A DNA stretch of 64,000 bases from Synechococcus sp. RSCCF101 (GTDB taxonomy: Bacteria; Cyanobacteriota; Cyanobacteriia; PCC-6307; Cyanobiaceae): contig NZ_CP035632.1 in assembly GCF_008807075.1 (NCBI RefSeq), positions 1,302,001 through 1,366,000 of the forward strand, given 5' to 3'. Shown here piece by piece: positions 8,601 through 15,101 of this stretch; the first letter of the stretch is position 1, and every line of letters begins with the position of its first letter. The translations under genes were made by a program, and so were the position numbers. Below the pieces are notes generated by a model, which saw only the letters and a list, made by a program, of their open reading frames with translations, ran no database searches and was not told the DNA's origin.

Positions 8601-9708
8601 GGGCTTCCTGCCGGCCCGGCTTTACAGGGACCCGGCCCTGCTCGAATGGGAGCGGGCTGCCTACCTGCCCTCCTTCTGGCACCCGGTGGCCTGCGCCGGG
8701 GATCTCCCGCCGGGCCACAGCCAGGCCCTGCAGTGGCTGGATCAGCCGATCCTGCTGAGCCGCAGCCCGGACGGGCTGCTGTCGGCCTTCGCCAATGCCT
8801 GCCCGCACCGCGGAGTGGCCCTGCTGGCGGACGGGCCGGCCCGGGCCTGCAGGAAATGGGTCTGTCCGTATCACGGATGGACCTTCACCACCGACGGCCG
8901 GCTGCGGGCCGCCGCTCGGGAGGGGGAGTTCCATGAGCCCTTCGAGCGCAGCCGCTGGAACCTCATCCCTCTGCCCTTCCGGGAGCTGGCCGGGCTGATC
9001 TGGATCCGGCTTCGGCCTGCACCGGAGGGTGGCTCCTCCGTTGGAGAAGAACCGGATGGCCCGTCTGCCATCGATCTGGAGGCGCAGCTGGATCTGGTGC
9101 TGGAGGAGGCCGGCGGGCTGCTGGAGACTCCGCGGTCCGGCTTCCGCTGCCTGAACCGGCCGCTGCGCAGCGACTGGAAGCTGGCGCACGACAACACGCT
9201 CGATGATTACCACGTGGCCATTGCCCACCCCCGCACCCTGCATCCTCTGCAGGGACCGGTCAGCGGCTACCGGCACGGCTTCGGACGGCAATCGAACCTG
9301 CTGGCCACACCCTGGACGGGACCATCAGACCAGGCGACGCTCGCCGGTGAGTTTCTGACCTTCGGTGTGCCCCCCTGTCACCACCTGCTCTTCTGGCCGG
9401 ACGGGCGCCTGGCGGCCATCAGCTTCGTGCCCGACGGGCCTGGCCAGTGCCGGATGGCGCTGCGGCTGCTTGGGCCGGAGGCACTGAGGGACACAGCCGA
9501 CGCCTGGCTGGCGGAGATGGAGCGATTTCTCGACGAGGACACCGCCCTGGTGGAATCCGCCCAGCGGGGCTTTGAAGCCGGAGTGGAGCCGGGCCCGGCC
9601 CACAGACTGGAGGCTCGGATCCTGCACCACCACCGGCTCTACCGTCAGGCCGCGGCCGGGCGGCTGAGCTCCTCGGGCTGCACGCCGAGGTACACCGCCT
9701 CGCGGTAG
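8584..9708 (+). CDS. Rieske non-haem iron oxygenase, last gene of the guanidinase operon
   Basis: Ring-hydroxylating-type oxygenase alpha subunit, 374 residues. The N-terminal Rieske [2Fe-2S] motif is complete: CPHRG near residue 74 and CPYHGW near 94. The C-terminal domain carries DDYHVAIAH, whose two His residues (about 210 and 215) fit the catalytic mononuclear iron site. Members of this superfamily oxidise C-H bonds and several N-demethylate small quaternary or guanidino-like amines, using a separate reductase that is not seen here. The 17-base overlap with the importer ATPase gene ties it to the guanidine operon. I know no matching gene in the Synechocystis locus. A role in converting substituted guanidines to guanidine is a hypothesis. 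Confidence 0.85.
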   Translation: MDASAEGFLPARLYRDPALLEWERAAYLPSFWHPVACAGDLPPGHSQALQWLDQPILLSRSPDGLLSAFANACPHRGVALLADGPARACRKWVCPYHGWTFTTDGRLRAAAREGEFHEPFERSRWNLIPLPFRELAGLIWIRLRPAPEGGSSVGEEPDGPSAIDLEAQLDLVLEEAGGLLETPRSGFRCLNRPLRSDWKLAHDNTLDDYHVAIAHPRTLHPLQGPVSGYRHGFGRQSNLLATPWTGPSDQATLAGEFLTFGVPPCHHLLFWPDGRLAAISFVPDGPGQCRMALRLLGPEALRDTADAWLAEMERFLDEDTALVESAQRGFEAGVEPGPAHRLEARILHHHRLYRQAAAGRLSSSGCTPRYTASR

Positions 9709-9875
9709 ATCTCCAGCTGCGCCTCACGGTCTCCGCGCTCGAGAGCCTGGCCGTAGCGCAGGCGGAGCGAACCGAGCAGAGCGTCACGCCGGGGGGCCGA
9801 ATGAGCCGCACCATTACCGCGAAGGCCCACGGAGGAGGAGGCAGGCGCAGCGGAGCTGGAATCGTGGAAGGCCAT
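9645..9875 (-). CDS. Small conserved hypothetical protein
   Basis: 76-residue protein with a low-complexity Ser/Ala N-terminus. It is followed by an acidic-basic helical segment, LRLRYGQALERGDREAQLE, then YREAVYLGVQPEEL. The pattern looks like a real short helical protein and resembles small cyanobacterial hypotheticals, but I cannot name a family. Its 3' end overlaps the 3' end of the convergent Rieske gene by about 64 bases. No function is assigned. Confidence 0.6.
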   Translation of the reverse strand: MAFHDSSSAAPASSSVGLRGNGAAHSAPRRDALLGSLRLRYGQALERGDREAQLEIYREAVYLGVQPEELSRPAAA

Positions 9876-9973
9876 GGCCGGGAACGCCTGAAACTGGCGA
9901 ATTCTGTAGCGGTTCTAACACCTTTGCCCGGCTTGGGCCGTCGGCGGGTTCCCGACCTGCCCGCCGAATCGAC

Positions 9974-10423
9974 TTAGACGGTCATGGCGCAGTCAACGAC
10001 GCTGCCATGCAGCACATCCATCACCGAGCTGATCCGCTGGGCATCGCCCGGCTCCATCGAAAGGGTGGTGGCGAGCGTTCCGAGCATGCAGCGCTCCTCC
10101 TCCACCAGCGGACCGTCGGAGCGCATGATCTCGGCCGCCACGGCGTACGCGGTGCGCCGCTGCTCCGGGCTGAGCGCCTGGGCGGCCTCCACCATCAGCT
10201 CGTGGACGCCGAGCCGCCGCATCCGTTCGAGCAGCTCATCCATCAGAGCCACCATCTCACCGTCCTTCATCGAGGCGAAGGGTTCGCGGTAGTCGAGCTC
10301 ATGGCGCAGCGCCCTGGAGCCCGCCTGGGAGAGCACACCATCCCAGGAGACGGCGGTAAGAGCGATGGCGGCGAAAGCGGTCAGGGAGTCCAAACCGACG
10401 GTGAACACCTCTGGAGCGGTCAT
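9974..10423 (-). CDS. TerB-like (tellurite resistance TerB family) protein
   Basis: 149-residue helical protein. After an N-terminal hydrophobic stretch (LTAFAAIALTAVSWDG) comes a TerB-like domain: LSPEQRRTAYAVAAEIMRSD, then GPLVEEERCMLGTLATTL, the acidic metal-binding pattern typical of the fold. The frame is open further upstream to 10639, but ATG 10423 starts the recognisable protein and avoids overlap with the divergent P-II gene. An NtcA-like palindrome sits about 25 bases upstream of this start. TerB proteins are linked to membrane stress and metal binding. The precise role is unknown. Confidence 0.75.
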   Translation of the reverse strand: MTAPEVFTVGLDSLTAFAAIALTAVSWDGVLSQAGSRALRHELDYREPFASMKDGEMVALMDELLERMRRLGVHELMVEAAQALSPEQRRTAYAVAAEIMRSDGPLVEEERCMLGTLATTLSMEPGDAQRISSVMDVLHGSVVDCAMTV

Positions 10424-10446
10424 GGCCGAAACAGCACCCTGGCCGG

Positions 10447-10462
10447 GGTAGCGGACGCTACC
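10447..10462. promoter_or_regulatory. Perfect NtcA-type palindrome between terB-like gene and P-II gene
   Basis: GGTAGCG-GA-CGCTACC is a 7-bp perfect inverted repeat that contains GTA-N8-TAC, the exact NtcA consensus, at 10448-10461. It lies 143 bases before the P-II start and 24 bases before the divergent TerB-like start. No TAN3T element sits 20-24 bases away on either strand, so it may not act as a classical class II activator site. Confidence 0.6.
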
Positions 10463-10604
10463 GATCAGCACTCTCGATGGACAGGAGACGGCCATGACGG
10501 GGAAGCGAGGAGACGCATCAGTGTTCTTGTAGCAACGGCGACCGGTTTTGCAGCAGGCTGCCGCAACTTTCGCTTGAATCCGAGAGAACTCTCTGCTTCT
10601 CACC

Positions 10605-10943
10605 ATGAAGCTGGTCACGGCTTTCATCCGGCCCACCACGGTGGATCAACTCAAGGACAAACTTGTCGAGAAGGGCATCGTCGGCATGACCGTCTCCGAC
10701 GTGAAGGGATTCGGCAAGCAGCTCGGTCAGACCGAGGTGTACCGGGGTGCCGAATACAAGGTGGACTTCGTCAAGAAGGCCAAGGTGGAGATGATCGTGG
10801 CCGACGAGCTGGTCGAGACCGCCATCGAGACCATCGTGGCCCTGGCCCAGACCGGCAACATCGGCGATGGCAAGATCCTGGTCACCCCGCTCGACACCGT
10901 CGTACGCATCCGCACCGGCGAGCGCGACGCAGCCGTCGTCTGA
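10605..10943 (+). CDS. glnB: P-II nitrogen regulatory protein, Ser49 replaced by Ala
   Basis: 112-residue trimeric sensor of 2-oxoglutarate, ATP and ADP. Key ligand positions are present: Gln39 (KQLGQTE), Lys58, GDGK at 87-90 and RIRTGE near 101-106. The T-loop reads VYRGAEYKVDF, so Tyr51 is kept but residue 49, the Ser phosphorylated in Synechococcus elongatus GlnB, is Ala. The N-terminus MKLVTAFIRPTTVDQLKDKL differs clearly from the usual MKKVEAIIRPFKLDEVKEAL. It may be the main P-II of this strain or a GlnK-like paralogue. No amtB or target gene is adjacent. A perfect NtcA-type palindrome lies upstream. Confidence 0.93.
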   Translation: MKLVTAFIRPTTVDQLKDKLVEKGIVGMTVSDVKGFGKQLGQTEVYRGAEYKVDFVKKAKVEMIVADELVETAIETIVALAQTGNIGDGKILVTPLDTVVRIRTGERDAAVV

Positions 10944-11003
10944 GCTCAGTTCCATCGGATTGCGGGGCTGAGCCCGGCGTCGCCATGGCGCCGGGGATGG
11001 CCC

Positions 11004-11741
11004 TCAGACCGTGGCCTCCTCAACCGCGCCAGGGGTCGCCTCAGGAGATGGCGTCTCGGAGCCGCTCTCGGGGGCAGCCGGTTCCGGGGCCGGGTTGGAG
11101 TCGGCCAGTGAGGGGAAGCTGCTGCGGATCTGCTGGTCGATCGCCGCCCCGATGCGGGCGCGGAACGCGGCTGCGCCATCCGTGTCGAGCACGGGGTAGC
11201 TCGTGTCCCCGGCCTGAGAGGGGTCGCGCAGCGGCTTCCAGCTGGTGGTCTGCTGCTCCTTCAGAGCGATCAGGGGTGCCGCGAAATCGAAGCTCAGGCT
11301 TCGGCCCAGCTCAGCCGCCTCGGCAGCCCAGGCCTCGCGCATCGGCGTGAGCTCGCGGGCCTTGATCGTGTCCGGCAGGCCCAGAACCGGCTGGCAGCTG
11401 TCCAGAACCTTCAGCTCCTCCTCCAGAACGATGGTCCAGGCTCCGCACTCGCCCTCAGCCAGGCCCATGGAGGCTTCGGCGGCCTGCATCGCCTCAAGGT
11501 TGAAGCGCAGCCAACGGTAATACGACTTCTCCCGGATGCTCTTGCGCGCCGCGGCCTTGCCGGTGGGCAGGGGCGGCAGGGCGGCTTCGGCCTTGCGCAG
11601 AAACAGACGGTCCTCCCGCTCCAGGTTCATCGACCCCCAGCGCCGGCGGTACTCCCACAGTTCGGCGTAGCGGGCCACCTCCTCAGACGGCCAGCCCAGC
11701 GCGGTCAGCTCGTCAGCGCGACTGATCGGATCCTTCGGCAT
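11004..11741 (-). CDS. Conserved cyanobacterial hypothetical protein
   Basis: 245 residues, soluble, with no signal peptide or membrane helix. The N-terminal ~70 residues are charged and helical (WEYRRRWGSMNLEREDRLFL). The middle is hydrophobic-acidic, and the last ~35 residues are an acidic Pro/Glu/Ser tail (ending GAVEEATV) likely to be disordered. I do not recognise the family. The start overlaps the end of the lytic transglycosylase gene by 29 bases, so the two genes are probably co-transcribed. Confidence 0.75.
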   Translation of the reverse strand: MPKDPISRADELTALGWPSEEVARYAELWEYRRRWGSMNLEREDRLFLRKAEAALPPLPTGKAAARKSIREKSYYRWLRFNLEAMQAAEASMGLAEGECGAWTIVLEEELKVLDSCQPVLGLPDTIKARELTPMREAWAAEAAELGRSLSFDFAAPLIALKEQQTTSWKPLRDPSQAGDTSYPVLDTDGAAAFRARIGAAIDQQIRSSFPSLADSNPAPEPAAPESGSETPSPEATPGAVEEATV

Positions 11742-12822
11742 CAGCGGCGGAAACGGGAAAAGCAGCGTAAAGCTCGGGCGGAGCCCCGGCGGGCTGGCGC
11801 TGCAGGAAGGCCTCCACCGTCACCGGGGCGCGGTGGACGGTGCCCACCGGCAGCCAGAGATCGCCCCGGGCGGAGGCGAAGTGCACCTCCCAGTGGTACA
11901 GGCCGGTGAAGGCCCGTTCGTCCTCCTCCATCAGCGCGGCGTAGTGCAGGACGGCGCGGCCGTAGCGGTCACTGTTGTTGTATCCCCAGAGCCCTCGGCG
12001 GATGTCCTCCAGACCGCCGCGACGCACGAGATAACGGGCCGCGGCCTGAATCGCATCGTGGGGGTCGCGGATGTCGCCGCGGCCGATGCCGGCTTCGGCC
12101 CAGGTGGTGGGCAGGAACTGCATCGGCCCCTGCGCGTTGGCCACCGAGACGCCATCGATCCGCCCCATGGCGGTCTCCACCAGATTCACCGCCGCCAGCA
12201 CCTCCCAGGCGATGCCGGTGGCGGCCTCCGCCTTGCGGTAGTGCGCCAGGAGCTGCTCCGGCGGCTCGGGGGCGCGGATGCGCCAGGCCGGCAGCCGCTC
12301 CGGCGGGCGGCTGCGCCTGTGCATGGCCAGAAACTCCCGCCGGGCGGCCAGATGCCGTTCGGCGACCGGGCGCCAGCGATCGGGCAGCAGGGCCAGCACG
12401 CGGCGGCTGCGCGGCTCATCCCGCGAGAGCACCCGGTAGATCACCTGCTGCTGATGGCCGAGGCGCGGAAGCTGCTGATCCGGGGTGCCCGGGTCCCTCA
12501 GGGCCTCCTCCACCCAGGCCAGCAGGGCTGCGGTGGCAACGGGTTCCGCCGGCACCAGCGGATGGTGGCGGCCATCGGCTGTGCGGGGCAGGCCGGGGGC
12601 CGTGGGGAGGAGCAGCGGGTCCGCCTGGGGTGAGTTCTCACGCAGCGGGGGATCGTCTCCGGCCAGGGCCGGCGCGGACGAGGGCTCGCGGCCCGCGCGG
12701 GCTAGCACCAGGGCGGAGAGCGCCAGCGCCAGAACCAGCAGCAGGCGCACGGCATGACGGCGGCGGGAGACAGGCACGGAATCGAGGGCCGCGGCGGTTA
12801 TCTTCGCCGGACTTCCATGCAT
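11713..12822 (-). CDS. Lytic murein transglycosylase (SLT domain), membrane-anchored or secreted
   Basis: Cleaves the glycan backbone of peptidoglycan. A hydrophobic segment (residues ~25-42, VRLLLVLALALSALVLARAG) serves as signal or anchor. The C-terminal half has an SLT-like lysozyme fold: IAWEVLAAVNLVETAMGR with the probable catalytic Glu, then GPMQFLPTTWAEAG, and AARYLVRRGGLEDIRRGLWG. The predicted length is 369 residues. The ATG is 8 bases from the next divergent start, so one of the two starts may be wrong. It is upstream partner of the hypothetical gene ending at 11004. Confidence 0.85.
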   Translation of the reverse strand: MHGSPAKITAAALDSVPVSRRRHAVRLLLVLALALSALVLARAGREPSSAPALAGDDPPLRENSPQADPLLLPTAPGLPRTADGRHHPLVPAEPVATAALLAWVEEALRDPGTPDQQLPRLGHQQQVIYRVLSRDEPRSRRVLALLPDRWRPVAERHLAARREFLAMHRRSRPPERLPAWRIRAPEPPEQLLAHYRKAEAATGIAWEVLAAVNLVETAMGRIDGVSVANAQGPMQFLPTTWAEAGIGRGDIRDPHDAIQAAARYLVRRGGLEDIRRGLWGYNNSDRYGRAVLHYAALMEEDERAFTGLYHWEVHFASARGDLWLPVGTVHRAPVTVEAFLQRQPAGAPPELYAAFPVSAADAEGSDQSR

Positions 12823-12829
12823 CGGGCTG

Positions 12830-13084
12830 ATGGCACTGCCTTTCCTCGGTCTGAGCGGTCGACGGGCAGCGCACAGGGCGGCTCCCGGCGGTTCCGCAGC
12901 GGGCCGCCTGCTGGAGAGCCGCCGGGATGAGGCGATGCGCGCCGTCAGCCTGACGACCCTGGCTCAGGCCTACCTGGCCAACGAAACCGTGTTCCTGGAG
13001 CGTGGCAGCTCCTGGTGCTGGGACCGCGACGGCATCCCCGACTGGCTGGTGCCCCGGTTCGAGGAGCTGGGACTGCTCCCCTGA
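12830..13084 (+). CDS. Small hypothetical protein
   Basis: 84 residues as annotated. The second half looks protein-like: LTTLAQAYLANETVFLERGS, then SWCWDRDGIPDWLVPRFEEL. The first 35 residues are Arg/Ala-rich and resemble GC-rich non-coding translation. ATG 12935 (MRAVSLTT, 49 residues) would leave room for a promoter for the divergent transglycosylase and may be the true start. No family is recognised. Confidence 0.5.
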   Translation: MALPFLGLSGRRAAHRAAPGGSAAGRLLESRRDEAMRAVSLTTLAQAYLANETVFLERGSSWCWDRDGIPDWLVPRFEELGLLP

Positions 13085-13141
13085 GCTGGCCGAACGGGGA
13101 TCACGGCATCACGCGCGCGCCACACCCAGCAGGTCGCCCCG

Positions 13142-13162
13142 CTTATGCGTGTAAGCTCATAG
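13142..13162. promoter_or_regulatory. AT-richer imperfect dyad before the persulfide dioxygenase
   Basis: CTTATGCGTGTAAGCTCATAG is noticeably AT-richer than its surroundings. Its ends form a loose inverted repeat (CTTATG with CATAG). It may be a promoter -10 region or an operator, for instance of an ArsR-type sulfide or persulfide sensor. No regulator gene is adjacent. Confidence 0.25.
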
Positions 13163-13180
13163 GCACTTCCTCCTGGGTCG

Positions 13181-13984
13181 TTGCACGCCTCTTCCCGGCA
13201 CCCATCTCCACCGGCGGCGGCAGTGAACCTGCGGGACGCCGCCGGTGGTGCCGATCTGCTGTTCCGGCAATTGTTCGATGCCGCCAGTGGCACCTACACC
13301 CATCTGCTGGCCGATGTGGACACTGGCGAGGCGGTGCTGATCGATCCGGTGGACGAGCGGCACCAGCGTGATCTCGGCCTGATCGACGAGCTGGGGCTCA
13401 GGTTGCTGATCTGCCTCGACACCCACGCCCACGCCGATCACGTGACCGGCAGCTGGCTGATGCACCAGGCCACCGGCTGCGGCATCGGCCTGGCGGCGGC
13501 TGCGGGAGCCGCGAACGTGACCCGGAGCCTTCGGCACGGCGATCGTGTGGTCTTCGGTCCCCGCTGGCTGGAGGTGCGGGCCACCCCGGGCCACACGGAC
13601 GGCTGCCTGACCTTCGTGCTGGACGACCGGAGCATGGCTTTCACCGGCGATGCCCTGCTGATCCGGGGCTGCGGCCGCTGCGACTTCCAGCAGGGAGACC
13701 CCCGCCGGCTGTTCGCCTCGATCCACGAGCAGATCTTCTCCCTGCCTCCTCACTGCCGGCTCTACCCCGCCCACGACTACCAGGGCCGAACGGTCACCAG
13801 CGTGGCCGAGGAGATCACCCTCAATGCCCGCCTGGGTCATCAGGCGAGTGAGGAGGCCTTCATCGAGGCCATGCAGCAGCTGCAGCTCCCCCCGCCCGGC
13901 CGCATCGCGGAAGCCCTGCCGGCCAACCTCCGTTCCGGCCGGCCCCGCCCGGAGCACGGCCCACCGGCCGTTCCGCTCCCCTAA
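13181..13984 (+). CDS. ETHE1-type persulfide dioxygenase (metallo-beta-lactamase fold)
   Basis: Oxidises glutathione persulfide to sulfite and glutathione in sulfide detoxification. The iron-site motif THAHADHVTGS near residue 84 and the later metal ligands in TPGHTDGCLTF, FTGDALLIRGCGRCDFQQG and LYPAHDYQG closely match ETHE1 rather than glyoxalase II. The ORF is 267 residues. The first ~15 residues may not be native, as a GTG before NLRDAAGGADLLFRQLFD is another possible start. The C-terminal ~20 residues are Pro/Arg-rich. It is followed by a rhodanese gene, a common pairing in persulfide metabolism. Confidence 0.88.
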   Translation: MHASSRHPSPPAAAVNLRDAAGGADLLFRQLFDAASGTYTHLLADVDTGEAVLIDPVDERHQRDLGLIDELGLRLLICLDTHAHADHVTGSWLMHQATGCGIGLAAAAGAANVTRSLRHGDRVVFGPRWLEVRATPGHTDGCLTFVLDDRSMAFTGDALLIRGCGRCDFQQGDPRRLFASIHEQIFSLPPHCRLYPAHDYQGRTVTSVAEEITLNARLGHQASEEAFIEAMQQLQLPPPGRIAEALPANLRSGRPRPEHGPPAVPLP

Positions 13985-14020
13985 GCCCCGGCCTCAGCCC
14001 CTGCCGATCACCGCCACGTC

Positions 14021-14617
14021 TTGCCGACCATGTCACTCTCCACCTCGAACGCGAACCCCGCCACCTCCTCTGCAGCAGCCGGGCCGGGCGAGCGGAGCAT
14101 CAGCCCGGCTGAGCTGGCCGAGCGGCACGCCGCCGGCGAGGTGACGATCGTGGATGTGCGGGAACCGGTGGAGTTCATCGCCGGGCATATCGCCGGCAGC
14201 CACAACCGACCCCTGGGCCGCCTGACCGACGAGGCGCTGCCGGGCGGGCCGATCGTGCTGGTCTGCCAGAGCGGCCGCCGCAGCCATCAGGGTCTGATGG
14301 CCCTGCTCGGCAGGTCCGGGAACGAGCCCGCCACGTTGATGCAGCTGGAGGGGGGGCTGGAGGCCTGGATCCGGGCCGGGCAGCCCCTGCGCCGGCGGAA
14401 GGGAGCGCCCCTGCCCCTGATGCGGCAGGTGCAGATCGCGGCCGGGAGCCTGGTGCTGGCCGGTGTTCTGCTCAGTCAGCTGGTGGCACCCGGCTGGGTC
14501 TGGCTCTCGGGTTTCGTGGGCGCCGGGCTGATCGCCGCCGGCATCAGCGGGTTCTGCGGCATGGCCCGCCTGCTGGCCGCCATGCCCTGGAACCGGGTCG
14601 CCCAGACGCGGGGATGA
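14021..14617 (+). CDS. Rhodanese with DUF2892 membrane tail (YgaP-like)
   Basis: Sulfurtransferase of 198 residues. The rhodanese domain (residues ~25-125) has the active-site loop VCQSGRRSHQG with the persulfide-carrying Cys, and DVREPVEFIAGHIAGS upstream. A C-terminal pair of hydrophobic segments (AAGSLVLAGVLLSQLVAPGW and the following WLSGFVGAGLIAAGISGF) matches the DUF2892 anchor of YgaP. It lies 36 bases downstream of the persulfide dioxygenase and probably hands sulfane sulfur to or from that enzyme at the membrane. ATG 14030 is an alternative start. Confidence 0.9.
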   Translation: MPTMSLSTSNANPATSSAAAGPGERSISPAELAERHAAGEVTIVDVREPVEFIAGHIAGSHNRPLGRLTDEALPGGPIVLVCQSGRRSHQGLMALLGRSGNEPATLMQLEGGLEAWIRAGQPLRRRKGAPLPLMRQVQIAAGSLVLAGVLLSQLVAPGWVWLSGFVGAGLIAAGISGFCGMARLLAAMPWNRVAQTRG

Positions 14618-14639
14618 TGGACCGAGGTTCGCCGCTCCG

Positions 14640-15014
14640 ATGGCCCCTCCCCTCCGCCTGCCAGCGCCCATCGGCCTGGCGCTTCTGCTGCTCCCCGCGA
14701 TCACGGGCCCGGCCCGGGCCCAGTCTCAGGCTCTGGTGCTGCAGTGCCGCTTCCCCGACGCGGAGCCGCCCGAGGAGCTGATCCTGATCCAGGCCGACCC
14801 GGAGCGTTCGGTGGCCACGCTGCACCGCCTTCCCGATGGGGAGAGCCGGCCGGCACAGGCGGTCTTCACCGACAACCGCCTGAGCGTGTCGTACCTGGAG
14901 GGAGGATCCCTCTCGAAAGCCGCCTCGATCCGGATCGAGCGCCGCAGCGGAGTGGCGCATCGCTCAGGCGAAAGGAGCTCGGGGCGCTGCAGATCGCTCG
15001 AGAAACGGCAGTGA
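14640..15014 (+). CDS. Secreted small hypothetical protein
   Basis: 124 residues. It has an N-terminal signal peptide: a hydrophobic core GLALLLLPAITG and a likely cleavage after ARA. The mature part has beta-rich patterns such as ALVLQCRFPDA and LILIQADPERSVATLHRLP, and ends Arg/Ser-rich with an isolated Cys. I do not recognise the family. It follows the rhodanese gene by 22 bases on the same strand and could be co-transcribed. Confidence 0.65.
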   Translation: MAPPLRLPAPIGLALLLLPAITGPARAQSQALVLQCRFPDAEPPEELILIQADPERSVATLHRLPDGESRPAQAVFTDNRLSVSYLEGGSLSKAASIRIERRSGVAHRSGERSSGRCRSLEKRQ

Positions 15015-15101
15015 TTCAGAAGGAGTGATGGCTCGCGACTGGCCCGGTTCGAACCAACTGGCACATCAGGAGCTGCGCTCGCAGGCCGGAGGCAGGAGCG
15101 C

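Noticed and set aside
9974-10423. Tellurite resistance operon
   Set aside because: Only a TerB-like domain is present; no other ter genes are nearby.
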